Positions 1 through 7,115 are shown, counted from the first letter of the stretch. The stretch: DNA of 45,230 nt from Oscillospiraceae bacterium (GCA_015068155.1 SVLC01000010.1:1-45230), one strand, 5' to 3'. Notes: a model not told the origin generated them from the letters alone. Program-made: numbers and translations.

Positions 1-794
1 CTGCTGACATCGGCTTCGAGAAGTTCTGGAACGTTAAGACCCGTCTGTCCGGCCTGACCCCCAACGTTTCCGTTCTGGTTGCTACCGTCCGCTCCCTGAA
101 GATGCACGGCGGCGGCCCCAAGGTCACTCCCGGCGCCCCCCTGCCCAAGGAATACAAGGAAGAGAACCTGGAGCTGCTGGAGAAGGGTACCTGCAACCTG
201 TTCCACCATGTCAACACCATCAAGAAGTCCGGCATCAACCCCGTGGTCTGCATTAACCGCTTCTACACCGATACCGATGCTGAGATCGCTCTGCTGAAGC
301 GTCTGTGCGCTGAGCGCGGTGTTCGCTGCGCTGAATCCAACCACTGGAGATTCGGCGGCGAAGGCGCTGCTGAGCTGGCCCGCGTGGTTGTTGAGGCCTG
401 TGAGGATCCCGTGGAAGTCAAGTTCCTGTACGATCTGGAGATGCCCCTGCGTCAGCGCGTTGAGCTGATCGCCAAGGAAGTCTACGGCGCCGACGGCGTT
501 ATCTGGCAGCCCCTGGCTGTTGAGAAGGCCGAGCGTTTTGAAAAGGATCCCAAGTACGCCGACTACTGCACCATGATGGTTAAGACTCACCTGTCCCTGT
601 CCGATGATCCCACCAAGAAGGGCGTGCCCACCGGCTGGAAGCTGACCATCCGCGACATTCTGGAGTACGGCGGCGCCAAGTTCCTGTGCCCCATGGCCGG
701 CACCATCTCCATGATGCCCGGTACCGCTGCTGACCCCGCTTACCGCCGCGTTGACATCGACGTGGAAACCGGTAAGGTCTCCGGTCTGTTCTAA
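1..794 (+). CDS. fhs: Formate--tetrahydrofolate ligase, C-terminal part (5' end outside window)
   Basis: This is the last 263 or so codons of formate-THF ligase, which makes 10-formyl-THF from formate, THF and ATP in the cytoplasm. The reading frame is open from base 3 ([12 protein letters not shown]) to the TAA at 792-794, so the gene enters from the left. Family landmarks visible are the glycine-rich MHGGGPKV stretch, [11 protein letters not shown], and the C-terminal [13 protein letters not shown]. The ATP-binding P-loop lies upstream and is not visible. It is followed on the same strand by fchA and folD, so three successive steps of C1-folate interconversion are adjacent. A strong hairpin follows the stop codon. 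Identification is very secure; only the start is unknown. Confidence 0.97.
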   Translation, partial: ADIGFEKFWNVKTRLSGLTPNVSVLVATVRSLKMHGGGPKVTPGAPLPKEYKEENLELLEKGTCNLFHHVNTIKKSGINPVVCINRFYTDTDAEIALLKRLCAERGVRCAESNHWRFGGEGAAELARVVVEACEDPVEVKFLYDLEMPLRQRVELIAKEVYGADGVIWQPLAVEKAERFEKDPKYADYCTMMVKTHLSLSDDPTKKGVPTGWKLTIRDILEYGGAKFLCPMAGTISMMPGTAADPAYRRVDIDVETGKVSGLF

Positions 795-808
795 TTCCCG
801 TAATTCCC

Positions 809-838
809 AAGCCACAGGCGGGAAACCGCCTGTGGCTT
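809..838 (+). terminator. Hairpin after fhs, probable terminator or attenuator
   Basis: A perfect 13-bp stem (809-821 with 826-838) closes a GAAA loop 14 bases after the fhs stop. There is no clean U tract after it, so termination may be partial and transcription could continue into fchA. Confidence 0.6.
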
Positions 839-863
839 GTGTGGCGTTTATTATGCAATGTTT

Positions 864-932
864 GTAGGGGCGATTCACGAATCGCCCACAAGAAATTGTG
901 CCACATCCGGGCGATTCATGAATCGCCCCTAC
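864..932. repeat. Palindromic intergenic repeat (GTAGGGGCGATTC family)
   Basis: The element runs from GTAGGGGCGATTC to the matching GAATCGCCCCTAC. Each arm is itself palindromic around CGATTCA(C/T)GAATCG. It sits between fhs and fchA and has no coding capacity. It looks like a short non-autonomous MITE/REP-type element that would fold into a long hairpin in the transcript. No second copy of this exact family was noticed in the window. Confidence 0.7.
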
Positions 933-957
933 GAATATCTACAAGGAGAAAATATAT

Positions 958-1578
958 ATGGATATGACTATGGAAAACTGCCGCAAGTTTGTGGAAGTCC
1001 TGGCCTCTGATGCTCCCGCTCCCGGCGGCGGCGGCGCTGCTGCGCTGGTTGGCGCCATCGGCACCGCCCTGGGCAACATGGTCGGCTCCCTGACCGTTGG
1101 CAAGAAGAAGTACGCCGAAGTGGAAGCTGAGATCATTGCGCTGAAGGCAAAGTGCGACGCACTGCAGACTGAGCTGCTGAACCAGGTGGAAGAAGACGAA
1201 AAGAACTTCCTGCCCCTGGCCAAGGCCTACGGCATCCCCAAGGATGACCCCAACCGTGACCGCATCATGGAAGAGGCCACCATCATCGCCTGCTACACCC
1301 CCATGAAGATCATGGAGCTGTGCTGCCAGGCCATCGAGTACATCGCTGTGTTTGCCGCTAAGGGCAGCCGCCTGGCTGTTTCCGATGCCGGCTGCGGCGC
1401 TGTGATCTGCAAGAGCGCCCTGCAGGCTGCTTCCCTGAATGTGTTTATCAACACCAAGACCCTGAAGAACCGGGAGATCGCCGCTGAAATGAACGCCAAG
1501 GCCCTGGGCATGCTGGATAAGTACGGCGCCATCGCCGACGAGATCTTCCGCATCGTCAAGGCCGGCTTCGGCGTGTAA
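958..1578 (+). CDS. fchA: Formimidoyltetrahydrofolate cyclodeaminase / methenyl-THF cyclohydrolase family
   Basis: A 206-residue cytoplasmic protein of the FTCD-C (FchA) family, which converts 5-formimino-THF to 5,10-methenyl-THF and ammonia. The N-terminal signature LASDAPAPGGGGAAALVGAIG (residues 13-33), an early GTALGNMVG segment and the all-helical composition fit the family. Its size is normal for the stand-alone bacterial form. The start at 958 is preceded by AAGGAG at 943-948. It lies between fhs and folD, so it probably feeds formimino groups from purine or histidine breakdown, or supplementary cyclohydrolase activity, into the C1 pool. The choice between these roles is inference. Confidence 0.93.
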   Translation: MDMTMENCRKFVEVLASDAPAPGGGGAAALVGAIGTALGNMVGSLTVGKKKYAEVEAEIIALKAKCDALQTELLNQVEEDEKNFLPLAKAYGIPKDDPNRDRIMEEATIIACYTPMKIMELCCQAIEYIAVFAAKGSRLAVSDAGCGAVICKSALQAASLNVFINTKTLKNREIAAEMNAKALGMLDKYGAIADEIFRIVKAGFGV

Positions 1579-1643
1579 ACAATCCAAATCCCAGGGTGGG
1601 AGCAAGCCCCCGCCCCGCAATACATATATTGGAGGAAAAATAA

Positions 1644-2516
1644 ATGGCAAAGAGATTGCTGGGCAAGGAAGTCAACGAAGCCCTCGTCGCTTCCCTGCAG
1701 ACCCGTACCGCCGCCCTGCGTGAAAAGGGCATCGAGCCCTGCCTGGGCATCGTCCGTTTGGGCGAGAACCCCTCTGACCTGTCCTACGAGAAGGGCGCTA
1801 CCAAGCGCGCTGAGGAAGTGGGCGTTACCATTAAGAATTTCATCCTGCCTGAGGCTACCACCAAGGAAGAGCTGCTGGCTGTTATCGATCAGATCAACGC
1901 CGACGCTTCCATCCATGGCGTGCTGATGTTCCGTCCTCTGCCCAAGCACCTGAAGGCTGACCAGGACGAGATCTGCAACCGTCTGGATCCCAAGAAGGAC
2001 GTGGACTCCATGACCCACATGTCCAACGCCGGTGTGTTCGAAGGCCAGGACCTGGGCTATGCCCCCTGCACCCCCGCCGCCTGCATGGAGATCCTGGATT
2101 ACTACGGCATCGACTGCAAGGGCAAGAACGCCGTCGTCATCGGCCGCAGCCTGGTGGTTGGCAAGCCCGCCGCTATGATGCTGATGGCCAAGAACGCCAC
2201 CGTTACCATCTGCCACACCCGCACTGTCAACACCGCTGAGATCTGCCGCAATGCCGACATCATCGTGTCCGCAGCCGGTGTGCTGAACAGCCTGACCAAG
2301 GACTTTGTCCGGGAAGGCCAGGTCGTCATCGACGTTTCCATGAACTGGAATCCCGAGAAGATCACCACCAAGGGCAAGGGCGGTATGTCCGGCGACGCCA
2401 TCTTCGAGGAAGTGGAGCCCATCGTTGAGGCCATCACTCCCGTTCCCGGCGGCGTAGGCGCTGTTACCACCAGCGTGCTGATGAAGCATGTTGTGGAAGC
2501 TGCTGAGAAGATCTAA
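1644..2516 (+). CDS. folD: Bifunctional methylene-THF dehydrogenase / methenyl-THF cyclohydrolase
   Basis: A 290-residue FolD. It oxidises 5,10-methylene-THF with NADP and hydrolyses the methenyl product to 10-formyl-THF. Recognisable elements are YEKGATKRAEEVG near residue 50, which holds the active-site Tyr and Lys, the DVDSMT segment, the Rossmann motif VVIGRSLVVGKPAAMML (about 165-182) and the C-terminal TPVPGGVGAVTTSVL. GGAGG at 1631-1635 sits 8 bases before the ATG. It is only 65 bases after fchA, so the two are probably cotranscribed. A ZTP riboswitch starts 11 bases after its stop codon, so read-through transcripts from this operon also meet that RNA switch. Confidence 0.97.
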   Translation: MAKRLLGKEVNEALVASLQTRTAALREKGIEPCLGIVRLGENPSDLSYEKGATKRAEEVGVTIKNFILPEATTKEELLAVIDQINADASIHGVLMFRPLPKHLKADQDEICNRLDPKKDVDSMTHMSNAGVFEGQDLGYAPCTPAACMEILDYYGIDCKGKNAVVIGRSLVVGKPAAMMLMAKNATVTICHTRTVNTAEICRNADIIVSAAGVLNSLTKDFVREGQVVIDVSMNWNPEKITTKGKGGMSGDAIFEEVEPIVEAITPVPGGVGAVTTSVLMKHVVEAAEKI

Positions 2517-2527
2517 ATCCCATATCA

Positions 2528-2630
2528 GCCTGCATGACTGACGGAACCGTGGACAACCACAAGGGAGTGCAGGCGCAGCAAGCCGACCGTCTGGGCGATC
2601 TGATCCTAACGGAACCAGGTCGCCCTTTTT
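2528..2630 (+). promoter_or_regulatory. ZTP (pfl) riboswitch with overlapping intrinsic terminator
   Basis: P1 pairs 2528-2534 (GCCTGCA) with 2568-2574 (TGCAGGC). Inside it are the conserved GACTGACGGAAC strand (2536-2547), a GTGG/CCAC hairpin (2549-2560) and the AAGGGAG strand. After a short linker comes CCGACCGTCTGGGCG (2583-2597), matching the conserved 3' half of the family. GACGG at 2540-2544 can pair with CCGTC at 2587-2591 to form the expected pseudoknot. The terminator stem GGGCGATCTG (2593-2602) pairs with CAGGTCGCCC (2616-2625) and is followed by five T's. The terminator uses the conserved TGGGCG bases, so ligand binding and termination are mutually exclusive. This is an ON switch responding to ZTP/AICAR, the intermediates that build up when 10-formyl-THF runs short. 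It is placed to control the DUF1576 gene 25 bases downstream. Confidence 0.9.
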
Positions 2631-2654
2631 ATCCCAAAATTTATGAGGTGCCAT

Positions 2655-4007
2655 ATGAAAAAGATCAGAAACCTCTCCGAATCCAACTTTTTGAAGCTGT
2701 TCTTCGGCTTCTTTACCCTGTGCTTCCTGGTGGCAGCTTTCTGCATGCCCGACCGCAGCACACTGTTCTCCGGCTGGATCAAGATCCTGACCAGCCCCTG
2801 CAAGGTCACCACCAACTATTTCTGGCTGGGCGGCTATGCGGCCACCTTCTTCAACATGGCCATGGTGGGCCTGATGTGCCTGATCCTGCTGCTGGTGTTT
2901 AAGACCCAGGCCAACAATGTCACCACTCTGGCCTTTATCCTTACCGTGGGCTTCGGTTCCTGGGGCATCAATCCCCTCAACTCCATTCCCACCATGCTGG
3001 GCGTGTGTCTGTACGCTCTGGTAAAGCGGGAAAAGCTGGGCGGCCTGGTGAACGCTATGATGTTCTCCACCGGCATCGCGCCGCTGATCTCCGACCTGCT
3101 GCTGCGGTATCCCAATGCGGAAGTGGTCGGCTTCAATGTGCTGGGCGCTTGTCTGGCTGTTTTGGTGGGTTTGGTCATCGGCTTCTTCCTGCCTGCAGGC
3201 CTGGCCCATGCCCCCAAGGTACATAAAGGTTTTTCCCTGTACTCCGCTGCCCTGCCCATCGGCATGACCGCCTTCTTCCTGAATGCCGCGCTGTATAAGA
3301 CCATTGGCTTTGATCTGCCTGCTGCCCCCGGCGCAGATACCCTCACCGGCGCGTTTGCTTCGCAGTTGACTGTCAACATTTTCTGCTGTGTGTTGTTCGG
3401 CCTGTGCATCATTTTTGCCTTTATTCTGGGCTGCAAGCCCAAGGATTACTGGATCCTGCTGAAGGATCCCGACCAGGTCACCTCCTTCTCCGCCACCTAC
3501 GGCAATTCCGTAATGCTGATGAATGTTGGCGTATACGGCCTGATGATCCTGGCTTACTACAACGCCATCGGCGTAGCTTTTAACGGCGTTACCTTCGGCA
3601 TTATCTTCTGTATGCTGGCTTGCTGCAACTCCGGCTCTCACCCGGCCAATGTCTGGCCCATCATGGCAGGCTATGTGGTCACCAGCTTCCTGTTCGGCTG
3701 GATCTCCTCCCTGCTGGGCGGCACATTTGCCATGGCCGTCAATGCCCAGGCCATCGCCATCGGTCTGTGCTACGCCAACGGCCTGAGCCCCATTGCGGAC
3801 AAGTACGGCTGGGGCTTCGGTATGCTGGCTGCCGGCTTGCACTATCTGCTGGTCACCTCCGTGCCCAATCTCCACGGCGGCTTCTGCCTGTATAACGGCG
3901 GTTTCACCGCCTGCCTGATCTGCCTGGTACTGGTGCCGGAGCTGGAAAAGTTCTTCCACACCAAGCAGGAGCGGAAGGCTGCCCGCCTGGAAAAGGCCGC
4001 AAAGTAA
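2655..4007 (+). CDS. DUF1576-type polytopic membrane protein under ZTP riboswitch control
   Basis: A 450-residue, very hydrophobic protein with roughly ten predicted membrane segments. It looks internally duplicated: glycine-rich GSWGINPLNSIPTMLG in the first half, and CNSGSHPANVWPIMAGY in the second. I recognise it as a DUF1576-like family of unknown function. The start is taken at 2655 because GAGGTG (2645-2650) is correctly spaced for it, whereas the in-frame ATG at 2643 would overlap that site. The C-terminus is a short basic tail (QERKAARLEKAAK). It is the only gene between the riboswitch terminator and the next terminator. A role in moving folate, a purine precursor or a related metabolite is inferred from the regulation alone; nothing in the sequence names a substrate. 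Confidence 0.8.
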   Translation: MKKIRNLSESNFLKLFFGFFTLCFLVAAFCMPDRSTLFSGWIKILTSPCKVTTNYFWLGGYAATFFNMAMVGLMCLILLLVFKTQANNVTTLAFILTVGFGSWGINPLNSIPTMLGVCLYALVKREKLGGLVNAMMFSTGIAPLISDLLLRYPNAEVVGFNVLGACLAVLVGLVIGFFLPAGLAHAPKVHKGFSLYSAALPIGMTAFFLNAALYKTIGFDLPAAPGADTLTGAFASQLTVNIFCCVLFGLCIIFAFILGCKPKDYWILLKDPDQVTSFSATYGNSVMLMNVGVYGLMILAYYNAIGVAFNGVTFGIIFCMLACCNSGSHPANVWPIMAGYVVTSFLFGWISSLLGGTFAMAVNAQAIAIGLCYANGLSPIADKYGWGFGMLAAGLHYLLVTSVPNLHGGFCLYNGGFTACLICLVLVPELEKFFHTKQERKAARLEKAAK

Positions 4008-4013
4008 ACATCT

Positions 4014-4041
4014 CTCCCACGGGTCCGCCCGTGGGAGTTTT
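4014..4041 (+). terminator. Intrinsic terminator after the DUF1576 gene
   Basis: A 10-bp stem CTCCCACGGG/CCCGTGGGAG (4014-4023 with 4028-4037) closes a TCCG loop and is followed by TTTTG. Confidence 0.85.
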
Positions 4042-4112
4042 GCATATTTTTTCTTCAAATTTTTCTCCCACGGACAACCGCGGGCAAAAAGCCCCCCTCA
4101 CGGACTGTCCAC

Positions 4113-4141
4113 TTGCATTTGCGGCGGGTTTATGGTAAAAT
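4113..4141 (+). promoter_or_regulatory. Sigma-A-type promoter for the DUF4349 lipoprotein gene
   Basis: TTGCAT (4113-4118) and TAAAAT (4136-4141) are separated by 17 bases, 65 bases before the start codon. Confidence 0.6.
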
Positions 4142-4206
4142 AAGGATGCCTCGTATGGACGGGGCGGGAAAAAGAGGAAAAATCAACAGAACAGGAGGAA
4201 TGATTT

Positions 4207-5088
4207 ATGAAAAAGCTAACCGTATGTATCGCATTTTTGCTGATGATCGCGCTGTTAGCCGGCTGCGCCAGTGACAGCGGCTACGCCAACATGGACGCCG
4301 TGCCCAACGAAAACGGCGGCAACGGCATCTACGACAGCAGCGAAGGCAGCGAAAGCGCCCAGATCACCGACAGAAAACTGATCCGCACCATCACCATCGA
4401 TGCCGAGACCAAAGATCTGGATGCTTTGTTGGCGGATCTGGATGCCCAGCTCAGCGCCCTGGGCGGCTATGTGCAGAGCAAGGAAGTCCGTGGAAACGCC
4501 AGCAGCACCCGCCGCTACGCCACCATGACTCTGCGGATCCCCGCCGACAAGCTGGATCAATTTGTAGGCCATGTGGCCGACACCTCCAACATCCTCTCCT
4601 CCGCGGAAACCACCGAGGATGTGACGCTGAAATACATCGCCACCGAAAGCCGCATCGCCGCATTGGAGGCAGAAGAAGCCCGGGTGATGGAACTGATCGC
4701 CCAGGCGGAAAATCTCAATGAACTGCTGACCCTGGAATCCAAGCTGTCCAATATCCGCCAAGAGCTGCAGGAGGTCAAATCCCAATTGAAGCTGTACGAA
4801 AACCTGGTGGATTACGGCACGGTGCATCTGAGCATCTCCGAAGAAAAGGAGTACACCGTTGTGGACGAAGAAGATCCCACCGTTTGGGAGCGGATCTCCA
4901 CCGGTTTTGTCAACAGTCTGCAGGGTGTGGGCACCATCTTTACGGAGCTGTTTGTGTTCTTTGTGGTGGCATCGCCTTATCTGCTGACCCCGGCATTGAT
5001 CGCAGCGGTGGTGCTGCTGTGTATCTTTGTTCCCAGAAAGATCGCCAAAAAGAAGCGCCAGCAACAGGCGCAGCAGGATCCCCAGTAA
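4207..5088 (+). CDS. DUF4349 domain lipoprotein
   Basis: A 293-residue exported lipoprotein. The signal peptide ends in the lipobox LLAGC, with lipidated Cys20. A short Asp/Asn/Ser-rich linker leads to a DUF4349-type domain, with the early motif DRKLIRTITIDAETKDLDAL. A coiled coil follows at about residues 155-200 (ALEAEEARVMELIAQ and onward). A single membrane helix near residue 260 is followed by a basic tail (RKIAKKKRQQ). The protein is therefore anchored at both ends, with its domain outside the membrane. The function of this family is unknown. GGAGG at 4194-4198 supports the start. It has its own promoter and terminator, so it is monocistronic. Confidence 0.85.
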   Translation: MKKLTVCIAFLLMIALLAGCASDSGYANMDAVPNENGGNGIYDSSEGSESAQITDRKLIRTITIDAETKDLDALLADLDAQLSALGGYVQSKEVRGNASSTRRYATMTLRIPADKLDQFVGHVADTSNILSSAETTEDVTLKYIATESRIAALEAEEARVMELIAQAENLNELLTLESKLSNIRQELQEVKSQLKLYENLVDYGTVHLSISEEKEYTVVDEEDPTVWERISTGFVNSLQGVGTIFTELFVFFVVASPYLLTPALIAAVVLLCIFVPRKIAKKKRQQQAQQDPQ

Positions 5089-5097
5089 AACCGATCA

Positions 5098-5131
5098 CGC
5101 AGGATAGGCATTGGCCTATCCTGCGTTTTTT
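5098..5131 (+). terminator. Intrinsic terminator between convergent DUF4349 gene and spoVT
   Basis: A perfect 12-bp stem (5098-5109 with 5114-5125) closes an ATTG loop and is followed by six T's. It serves the plus-strand gene. The minus-strand spoVT ends two bases away and would use the same hairpin without a good U tract. Confidence 0.9.
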
Positions 5132-5132
5132 C

Positions 5133-5675
5133 TCAGTTTTCCATCTGCTTGCCCAAAAAGCCTGCAACGGTTTGGGCCAGTTTTTGATCGGATTCCTGCA
5201 GCGGCGTCCGATCCTCGCCCATCAGCAGCATCACGCAGCCCATGAGATCCCCCTGGCACAAAATGGGAGCAGCCACCCCCAGGTGATATTTATCCGACTC
5301 CTCCGTAGCCCGGATCAGGGATTCCCCGCTGGTGTAGCGGTAGTTGCGCCGCTGCTCCATGAGCCGGTCCAACGCGGGAGAATTGGGTTTATCCATCAGT
5401 TCCCGCCGGGGCGCGCCGGACAGGGCAATGATGGAATCCCGGTCGGACACCGCGGCAATGCGGCCGGTATTGGCGCCGATGGCTTCGCACATCTGCGAGG
5501 CGAATGCCTGCAGATCCCCCATGGGAGAATATTTGCGGAAGATCACCCCTCCATCCTTTTCCGTGTAGATCTCCAGGGGGTCGCCCTCCCGGATTCGCAG
5601 GGTTCTTCTGATTTCTTTGGGGATGACGATTCTTCCCAAATCGTCCACGCGTCTGACTATGCCGGTTGCTTTCAT
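5133..5675 (-). CDS. spoVT: Stage V sporulation protein T, AbrB-family regulator
   Basis: A 180-residue SpoVT. The N-terminal swapped-hairpin AbrB DNA-binding domain covers residues 1-50 (MKATGIVRRVDDLGRIVIPK, then EIRRTLRIREGDPLEIY). The C-terminal half is a GAF-like domain, including GVAAPILCQGDLMGCVMLL. In Bacillus, SpoVT tunes forespore gene expression late in sporulation under sigma-G. The start is supported by AAAGGAGAAAG upstream. Its presence indicates a spore former. Its first ten codons, ribosome-binding site and upstream region are repeated about 1.2 kb away (6829-7085), which makes this locus an apparent insertion or duplication target. Confidence 0.93.
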   Translation of the reverse strand: MKATGIVRRVDDLGRIVIPKEIRRTLRIREGDPLEIYTEKDGGVIFRKYSPMGDLQAFASQMCEAIGANTGRIAAVSDRDSIIALSGAPRRELMDKPNSPALDRLMEQRRNYRYTSGESLIRATEESDKYHLGVAAPILCQGDLMGCVMLLMGEDRTPLQESDQKLAQTVAGFLGKQMEN

Positions 5676-5692
5676 ATATCTTTCTCCTTTTC
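5644..5692. repeat. Direct repeat copy 1: spoVT 5' end and RBS
   Basis: The first 32 bases (5644-5675: spoVT start codon through codon 10 plus two bases) are identical to 6829-6860. Similarity continues over the ribosome-binding site to about 5692/6877. This is the functional copy. Confidence 0.9.
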
Positions 5693-5704
5693 TGTGGCGT
5701 ATAA

Positions 5705-5830
5705 GGCCCCCTTGTGTAAAGGGGGCTGGCAGAAATCTTTGATTTCTGACTGGGGGATTGTCTTGTGTCGATATGCCACAATCCCTCCGTCACGGCTTCG
5801 CCGTGCCACCTCCCTTTGCACAAGGGAGGC
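5705..5830. repeat. Palindromic MITE-like element in the spoVT leader
   Basis: The outer arms are the imperfect inverted pair GCCCCCTTGTGTAAAGGGGG and CCTCCCTTTGCACAAGGGAG. Inside are smaller hairpins (AGAAATCTTTGATTTCT and CACGGCTTCGCCGTG). No coding capacity. It separates the spoVT ribosome-binding site from its likely promoter. The equivalent place in the duplicated copy holds a different element (6907-7007). Confidence 0.75.
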
Positions 5831-5837
5831 TTTGGTG

Positions 5838-5874
5838 CCTACAATAATTTTACAAATTACGCTGTTAGTATCTG
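5838..5874. repeat. 37-base direct repeat, copy 1
   Basis: Identical to 7023-7059 (begins CCTACAATAATTTTACAAAT). Weaker similarity continues through the promoters of the two AT-rich genes, for a total of about 110 bases. Confidence 0.9.
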
Positions 5875-5894
5875 TAAAAGAGTAGAGATTATAC
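5866..5894 (-). promoter_or_regulatory. Candidate sporulation (sigma-G-like) promoter of spoVT
   Basis: Read on the minus strand, GTATA (5894-5890) and GATACTA (5872-5866) are 17 bases apart. This is close to the sigma-G pattern (GNATR ... CATNNTA) expected for spoVT. The same pair with the same spacing is conserved in the duplicate at 7051-7079, while the bases between differ. Confidence 0.4.
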
Positions 5895-5901
5895 CGCACA
5901 A

Positions 5902-5930
5902 TTTACTTTTTCAAATTGCTGTGATATGAT
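5902..5930 (+). promoter_or_regulatory. Sigma-A-type promoter of the first AT-rich cassette gene
   Basis: TTTACT (5902-5907), 17 bases, TATGAT (5925-5930). It lines up with TTGACT-N17-TATCTT in front of the second cassette gene at 7087-7115. Confidence 0.65.
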
Positions 5931-5951
5931 AAATAAAAGGCGGTGATTTAG

Positions 5952-6674
5952 TTGAGGGAAGAACTTAAACTACATATTAAAAAGCTTGAAAGGCAAGCAG
6001 CGCTTTCTTTAATCGCAATTTTATCAACTATCATTTCAATTGGCTTTGGAATCTTGTTTTTATTTATTCCGTCTTTGTTTGCTATCATCTTTTTTGCTAT
6101 TGCTACTGTTTGCATTGTATATCTCATACACAGTAGCCGTACTGCGAAAAAAGAAGCAAAAGAAGCTATTTACAAACCTGTCATTTTTGATGCTGATAAA
6201 AATTTGACTTTTGAAGAAATCGTCAGCATTTTTGAAGAGCTGACCGATAAAGAAAATCAACTGTCTACATCAAAAGATGTGCGATTTTTTCATTTAAATA
6301 AAATCTTTAGGTTGAGAACTGTAATCTACAGAACAAATAGTTTCAACAAAAACGAATTTGACAGCGCAAAAAACCGTATCAACAAAAAAGCTAATGAAGA
6401 ATTAAACATCTCGCAATGGGTCAGCCGTGATAAAGCGCGAAAAATGATGCGTTTTAATATCATTTGCACCAATGTATTAAACGATGCATTATATAAATTC
6501 ATTTCCCAAAATGCCAATCGCAACTTAACCAGAGTTGAGGGTATTATAAATGTTGCTGTTGTTGGTAACCAAGTTATGATTCCACCTCTTTATGGCGAAT
6601 GTGATTTAGCAGAAATCAGTAGATATAAAGGCGTTATTAAATTTATAAATCAAGTTCTATTAAACAATAACTAA
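5952..6674 (+). CDS. AT-rich orphan membrane protein (cassette gene 1)
   Basis: A 240-residue protein that I do not recognise. A short amphipathic N-terminus (residues 1-15) is followed by two membrane helices at about 16-58 (SLIAILSTIISIGFGILFLF and SLFAIIFFAIATVCIVYLI). A hydrophilic, mostly cytoplasmic domain rich in Asn, Lys and Glu follows. The start is a TTG at 5952, 6 bases after AGGCGGTG. Base composition and codon use are much more AT-rich than in spoVT and galE on either side, which points to recent acquisition. It has its own promoter and terminator and no functional partner nearby. Annotation as coding rests on the long open frame with good signals; function is unknown. Confidence 0.75.
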   Translation: MREELKLHIKKLERQAALSLIAILSTIISIGFGILFLFIPSLFAIIFFAIATVCIVYLIHSSRTAKKEAKEAIYKPVIFDADKNLTFEEIVSIFEELTDKENQLSTSKDVRFFHLNKIFRLRTVIYRTNSFNKNEFDSAKNRINKKANEELNISQWVSRDKARKMMRFNIICTNVLNDALYKFISQNANRNLTRVEGIINVAVVGNQVMIPPLYGECDLAEISRYKGVIKFINQVLLNNN

Positions 6675-6678
6675 CCAC

Positions 6679-6707
6679 AAAAGCGAGGTGAAATTCACCT
6701 CGCTTTT
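6679..6707 (+). terminator. Intrinsic terminator of cassette gene 1
   Basis: AAAAGCGAGGTGAA (6679-6692) pairs with TTCACCTCGCTTTT (6694-6707). It resembles the terminator of cassette gene 2 in size and core (GAGGTGAA versus GGAGTGAA). Confidence 0.8.
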
Positions 6708-6723
6708 GCTATGTATAAAAACC

Positions 6724-6826
6724 GTCAAAAAACCCGTTTTTGACACCAATGCGTTCAATGGGGCAAACCAGTGAAACCCCTAGTATTTATGCGGGTTTCA
6801 AGCGGTTTGCCCTATTATAACGCATT
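6724..6826. other. Nested inverted repeats, attachment-site-like structure
   Basis: A GTCAAAAA/TTTTTGAC repeat (6724-6744) is followed by three nested inverted pairs: AATGCGTT 6748-6755 with AACGCATT 6819-6826; GGGCAAACC 6761-6769 with GGTTTGCCC 6804-6812; TGAAACCC 6772-6779 with GGGTTTCA 6793-6800. The right-hand spacers are each one base longer than the left. The structure ends two bases before the duplicated spoVT sequence begins. Arrays of short inverted and arm-like repeats beside a duplicated target are typical of recombinase attachment sites; that reading is inference. Confidence 0.55.
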
Positions 6827-6828
6827 CC

Positions 6829-6877
6829 TCCACGCGTCTGACTATGCCGGTTGCTTTCATTTTTCTATCTCCTTTTA
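6829..6877. repeat. Direct repeat copy 2: detached spoVT 5' end
   Basis: A copy of the spoVT start codon, first ten codons and ribosome-binding site (compare 5644-5692), on the minus strand and not continued by a spoVT frame. It is a truncated fragment rather than a gene. Confidence 0.9.
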
Positions 6878-6906
6878 CGATACTTTACGGCACTACCGAA
6901 ACCCTA

Positions 6907-7007
6907 TGTCATTCTGAGCGGAGCAGCCATAGGCTGCGCAGTCGAAGAATCCGTCACACCAAAGAGAACGGATCCTTCGACTCGCCTACGGCTCGCTCAG
7001 GATGACA
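6907..7007. repeat. TGTCATTCTGAGC palindromic repeat, copy 1
   Basis: Inverted ends TGTCATTCTGAGC and GCTCAGGATGACA flank an inner pair GTCGAAGAATCCGT / ACGGATCCTTCGAC. The same family occurs at 8795-8919 in the galE upstream region. Confidence 0.8.
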
Positions 7008-7022
7008 GTGGTAGTCGGTAGC

Positions 7023-7059
7023 CCTACAATAATTTTACAAATTACGCTGTTAGTATCTG
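7023..7059. repeat. 37-base direct repeat, copy 2
   Basis: Identical to 5838-5874. Together with the following bases it carries the duplicated sigma-G-like minus-strand promoter (7051-7079), here with no spoVT attached. Confidence 0.9.
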
Positions 7060-7086
7060 CAAACAGAGGTCGATTATACCGCAAGA

Positions 7087-7115
7087 TTGACTTTTTATTA
7101 TTCCTGTGCTATCTT
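7087..7115 (+). promoter_or_regulatory. Sigma-A-type promoter of the second AT-rich cassette gene
   Basis: TTGACT (7087-7092), 17 bases, TATCTT (7110-7115), 22 bases before the start codon. Confidence 0.65.

Noticed and set aside
2643-2645. Upstream ATG as start of the DUF1576 gene
   Set aside because: It overlaps the GAGGTG ribosome-binding site that is well spaced for the ATG at 2655.
1293-4058. A 921-codon open frame on the minus strand
   Set aside because: It lies antisense to fchA, folD, the riboswitch and the DUF1576 gene. Its Gly/His/Gln-rich composition is what the complement of GC-rich codons produces, and it matches no family.
6748-6826. Integron attC site
   Set aside because: The hairpin with unequal spacers looks superficially similar, but the outer arms do not fit RYYYAAC/GTTRRRY and no integron integrase is present. 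Kept only as a general attachment-site-like structure.
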